Below are positions 5,698-7,592 of a stretch of DNA of 7,592 bases, piece by piece; the first letter of the stretch is position 1; every line of letters starts with the position of its first letter. The position numbers were made by a program, and so were the translations under genes. The stretch lies in contig JAQBNQ010000103.1 of assembly GCA_028288545.1 (NCBI GenBank), positions 1 through 7,592 of the forward strand. The letters run 5' to 3'. The notes under the pieces are model-generated. The model made no database searches, was not told where the DNA came from, and saw only the letters and a program-made list of their open reading frames with translations. Origin of the DNA: Bacteroidota bacterium. GTDB lineage: Bacteria; Bacteroidota; Bacteroidia; Chitinophagales; LD1.

Positions 5698-5888
5698 AAA
5701 GCGCTGGCTTGTCCTTTTTCTTCAACAACTATCGCAGAAGGCAAGAGTCTATGAATGATATGTTTAATAGTCTCAAAAGTAAACATTGAATGATTTTATA
5801 ATAATTATGAACATATGTGAAAGATGACAGAAAAATGACAAACTGTATAAATCAATGAGTCATCTTTAGTATCTAAAAAATAAAGCGT
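5698..5888 (+). promoter_or_regulatory. Upstream region of the T9SS-tail gene
   Basis: This 191-bp spacer between two same-strand genes is AT-rich and non-coding. Right after the 88-residue gene, AAAAAG (5696-5701) can pair with CTTTTT (5714-5719), a weak A/T stem and at best a poor terminator. TATGTTTA (5759-5766) matches the -7 element at 5 of 6 fixed positions but has no -33 partner. The clearest signal is the 9-bp inverted repeat listed separately. Confidence 0.35.
5820..5867. repeat. 9-bp inverted repeat AAAGATGAC / GTCATCTTT before the T9SS-tail gene
   Basis: The arms 5820-5828 and 5859-5867 are perfect reverse complements with a 30-nt centre. The right arm ends 21 nt before the ATG at 5889. 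ATGACA also recurs at 5824-5829 and 5835-5840, one helical turn apart, and ATGAGTCAT at 5855-5863 is a near-palindrome. This could be a regulator-binding array or a leader stem-loop. Confidence 0.45.
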
Positions 5889-6800
5889 ATGAAAAAAATT
5901 TACCTTATTGGTACTTTAATGATTCTGATTACGGGCTCTACTACCGCCCAGCAGCTATATCAGTATTTCGATGGCGCGGATACTACCGCCTGGCGCTCGC
6001 TGCTTATACAAATGGATACGGATAGTGCTAATATCTGGCAAATCGGAAGACCTCAAAAAGCCATTTTTAATAGAGCTGCTACTATTCCAAATGCTCTTGT
6101 TACCGATACTATTAATGTTTGCCCACCTAATAATACTTCCCGGTTTTCTTTTAAAGTTGTTCCGGTCTATAGCTTCGGTGTTTTGGCGGTTCAATGGAAG
6201 CAAAAGCTAGACATGGATTTACACCACTCGGGTGGAGTGATAGAGTATTCCGTAGACACTGGGACCACCTGGCATAATGTTTTTAATGATCCCCATGTTT
6301 ATAATTTCTATGGTTTCCAATCCGCTAATAAAGATACGTTGTTATCGGGTGAATATGCCTTTTCCGGAACAGATACCACCTGGAGGGATATTTGGATGTG
6401 TTTTGAAATGTCATGGTTAGGATACCATGATAGTGCGTATTTCCGTTTTACCTTTAAATCAGATTCAGTCACTAATCCTAAAGAAGGTTGGCTCATCGAT
6501 AACATGGTTGTGCATATGGACCTGATGCATCCGGTTAAGGAGGTAACTAAGGACTATTTTAATGTTTATCCTAATCCCACTAAGGATATTGTAAACGTTG
6601 AGATTCAAAAAATAATGGATTTTCATATCATTGAAAACATGAAGTTGATAGGCACTGATGGAAAGATAATTCGGGAGTGGACCAATATTCCAACAAAATT
6701 TTGGTTTAACATGGCTGAATACGCCGAAGGAGTTTATTACTTAAAGGTAAAAACCAATATCAAATCCGAGACGATTCCGATTATTGTTAAAAGGAATTAG
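5889..6800 (+). CDS. Secreted protein with type IX secretion C-terminal sorting domain
   Basis: A 303-residue exported protein. Residues 1-20 form a signal peptide (MKKIYLIGTLMILITGSTTA), with likely cleavage before QQ. The middle (about 21-215) is a beta-rich domain, with FDGADTTAW near the start, VIEYSVDTGTTWHNVF at 117-132 and GWLIDNMVVHM at 200-210. That arrangement is common in jelly-roll or MAM-like domains of Bacteroidota surface proteins, where a 'sxDgGtTW' turn and a 'gWyiDdi' strand recur. The C-terminal domain (about 223-303) is a type A Por secretion tail: FNVYPNPTKDIVNV, LIGTDGKII, then AEGVYYLKVKT near the end. It directs export through the type IX system and usually cleavage or attachment at the surface. 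The protein has ten Trp residues, several close together (165, 169, 176). It precedes a di-heme peroxidase-family gene by 10 nt, so the two are probably one operon. No catalytic residues are recognisable, and the substrate or ligand is unknown. Confidence 0.88.
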   Translation: MKKIYLIGTLMILITGSTTAQQLYQYFDGADTTAWRSLLIQMDTDSANIWQIGRPQKAIFNRAATIPNALVTDTINVCPPNNTSRFSFKVVPVYSFGVLAVQWKQKLDMDLHHSGGVIEYSVDTGTTWHNVFNDPHVYNFYGFQSANKDTLLSGEYAFSGTDTTWRDIWMCFEMSWLGYHDSAYFRFTFKSDSVTNPKEGWLIDNMVVHMDLMHPVKEVTKDYFNVYPNPTKDIVNVEIQKIMDFHIIENMKLIGTDGKIIREWTNIPTKFWFNMAEYAEGVYYLKVKTNIKSETIPIIVKRN

Positions 6801-6810
6801 TCCCTGGGCA

Positions 6811-7592
6811 ATGCATCGCTATCGTTTCATTTTCGCGCTCGTCATGGTTTTCTTACTTAGTTTGCGCTGGGTAGGCAACACAGTGTACAGGTTCCCCGAA
6901 CTTAGGCTGTTTCCCAAAATGCCTGTGGCCAAAAACAACCCCGTTACAATTGAAGGAGCCAATCTGGGCAGGTACCTGTTTTATGATCCGATATTGAGCA
7001 TGGATAGTGATATGTCGTGTTCCAATTGTCACAGACAAAAATTTGCTTTCAGTGACTCTGCACTGCAACTTAGCAGGGGTAGAAACGGGATTTCAATGAA
7101 GCGAAATACGATGGCACTGTTTAACCTGGCATGGTATCCCTCTTTGTTTTGGGATGGAAGAGCTCCCTCTATTGAAGAACAGGTTTTTCACCCGCTAAAA
7201 GAGGTCAGTGAAATGAATTTACAATTGCCTGTTGCAGTAGAGAGGTTGAATAAAAATGCACGTTATAAAAGTATGTTCGCAAAGGTTTTCGATACCGGGC
7301 AGATTGATAGTGGTCAGATCGCTTCAGCGATTGGTCAATTTTTAAGAACATTAATTTCCAGTAACTCTAAGTATGATATGGTGTTGAGCGGACACGGTAC
7401 GTTTACCGACGAAGAATATGCCGGATATGTTTTAATGAACGATCAAACCAAAGGCGATTGCCTTCATTGTCACACTACAGATGCGGATATGTTGGGCACC
7501 ACATTAAATTTTAGCAATAATGGATTGGATCAAATTGCCAATCCTGCGGATTACAAGGACAAAGGGAGGGGAAGCATAACTGGTAAAATAAG
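6811..7592 (+). CDS. Di-heme cytochrome c peroxidase / MauG family protein, 5' part
   Basis: The frame is open from the ATG at 6811 to the right edge (260 codons), so the C terminus is missing. An N-terminal hydrophobic stretch (about 6-22) serves as signal peptide or anchor, consistent with a periplasmic enzyme. Two c-type heme sites are visible: C70-S-N-C73-H74 and C217-L-H-C220-H221. Their spacing fits the bacterial di-heme peroxidase/MauG family. LGRYLFYDPILS...MSCSNCH (52-74), RNTMALFNLAWYP (98-110), FWDGRAPSIEEQ (113-124) and HPLKEVSEMN (127-136) are classical family blocks. The Trp of FWDGRA is the expected electron-transfer residue between hemes. Family members either reduce H2O2 with electrons from small cytochromes or, like MauG and MbnH, oxidise residues of partner proteins. 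Which applies cannot be decided, because the distal ligand of the second heme lies beyond the window. It starts 10 nt after the T9SS-tail gene's stop. No Shine-Dalgarno sequence is evident. Confidence 0.9.
   Translation, partial: MHRYRFIFALVMVFLLSLRWVGNTVYRFPELRLFPKMPVAKNNPVTIEGANLGRYLFYDPILSMDSDMSCSNCHRQKFAFSDSALQLSRGRNGISMKRNTMALFNLAWYPSLFWDGRAPSIEEQVFHPLKEVSEMNLQLPVAVERLNKNARYKSMFAKVFDTGQIDSGQIASAIGQFLRTLISSNSKYDMVLSGHGTFTDEEYAGYVLMNDQTKGDCLHCHTTDADMLGTTLNFSNNGLDQIANPADYKDKGRGSITGKI

Noticed and set aside
5955..6505. Overlapping frames inside the T9SS-tail gene
   Set aside because: The T9SS-tail frame has a signal peptide and sorting domain; the others have neither and conflict with it.
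6853..7068. Minus-strand 71-residue open frame
   Set aside because: It is antisense to the conserved first heme-binding region of the di-heme enzyme, which has clear family motifs.

Overview
The window looks like a Bacteroidota chromosome, most likely Sphingobacteriales or a related order. The grounds are a type IX secretion (Por secretion tail) sorting domain, a DUF4468-like protein, a large AsmA-like protein with a Lys/Ala-rich tail, AT-leaning sequence with no clear Shine-Dalgarno sites, and one good match to the Bacteroidota -7 promoter element (TAnnTTTG). Genus-level placement is not supported by what can be seen.

Layout. (1) 1-384, plus strand: the 3' part of a DUF4468-like gene that enters from the left edge and is interrupted by an in-frame TAG at 241-243. 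The same frame stays open to a family-like C terminus at 384, and a perfect 7-bp hairpin lies just after the TAG. (2) 447-1688, plus strand: an unrecognised 105-residue protein directly abutting menA (TAA then ATG, no gap), whose product makes demethylmenaquinone. (3) 1689-1890: a convergent intergenic spacer with two inverted copies of a GCGCAAAG-type dispersed repeat, plus a small hairpin between them. (4) 1891-5009, minus strand: an AsmA-like membrane-anchored protein followed by cytidine deaminase (cdd), overlapping in a TGATG junction that suggests coupled translation. (5) 5010-5430: a 421-bp divergent spacer with three AT-rich dyads, a -7 promoter match, a small hairpin and about 90 bp of a degenerate 8-bp tandem repeat (consensus CCCAATAN) that runs up to the next ATG. 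(6) 5431-5697, plus strand: an 88-residue protein with an AT-hook-like, phage-type N terminus. (7) 5889 to the right edge, plus strand: a secreted T9SS-tail protein followed 10 nt later by the 5' part of a di-heme cytochrome c peroxidase/MauG-family gene that leaves the window.

How the genes work together. menA feeds the menaquinone pool used in respiration. The T9SS-tail protein and di-heme enzyme look like a two-gene extracytoplasmic redox or surface module, in which the enzyme might act on its Trp-rich neighbour (inference only). The AsmA-cdd pair is housekeeping envelope maintenance plus pyrimidine salvage. The least explained parts are the C-rich octamer leader with its small gene, and the TAG-plus-hairpin in the DUF4468-like gene.
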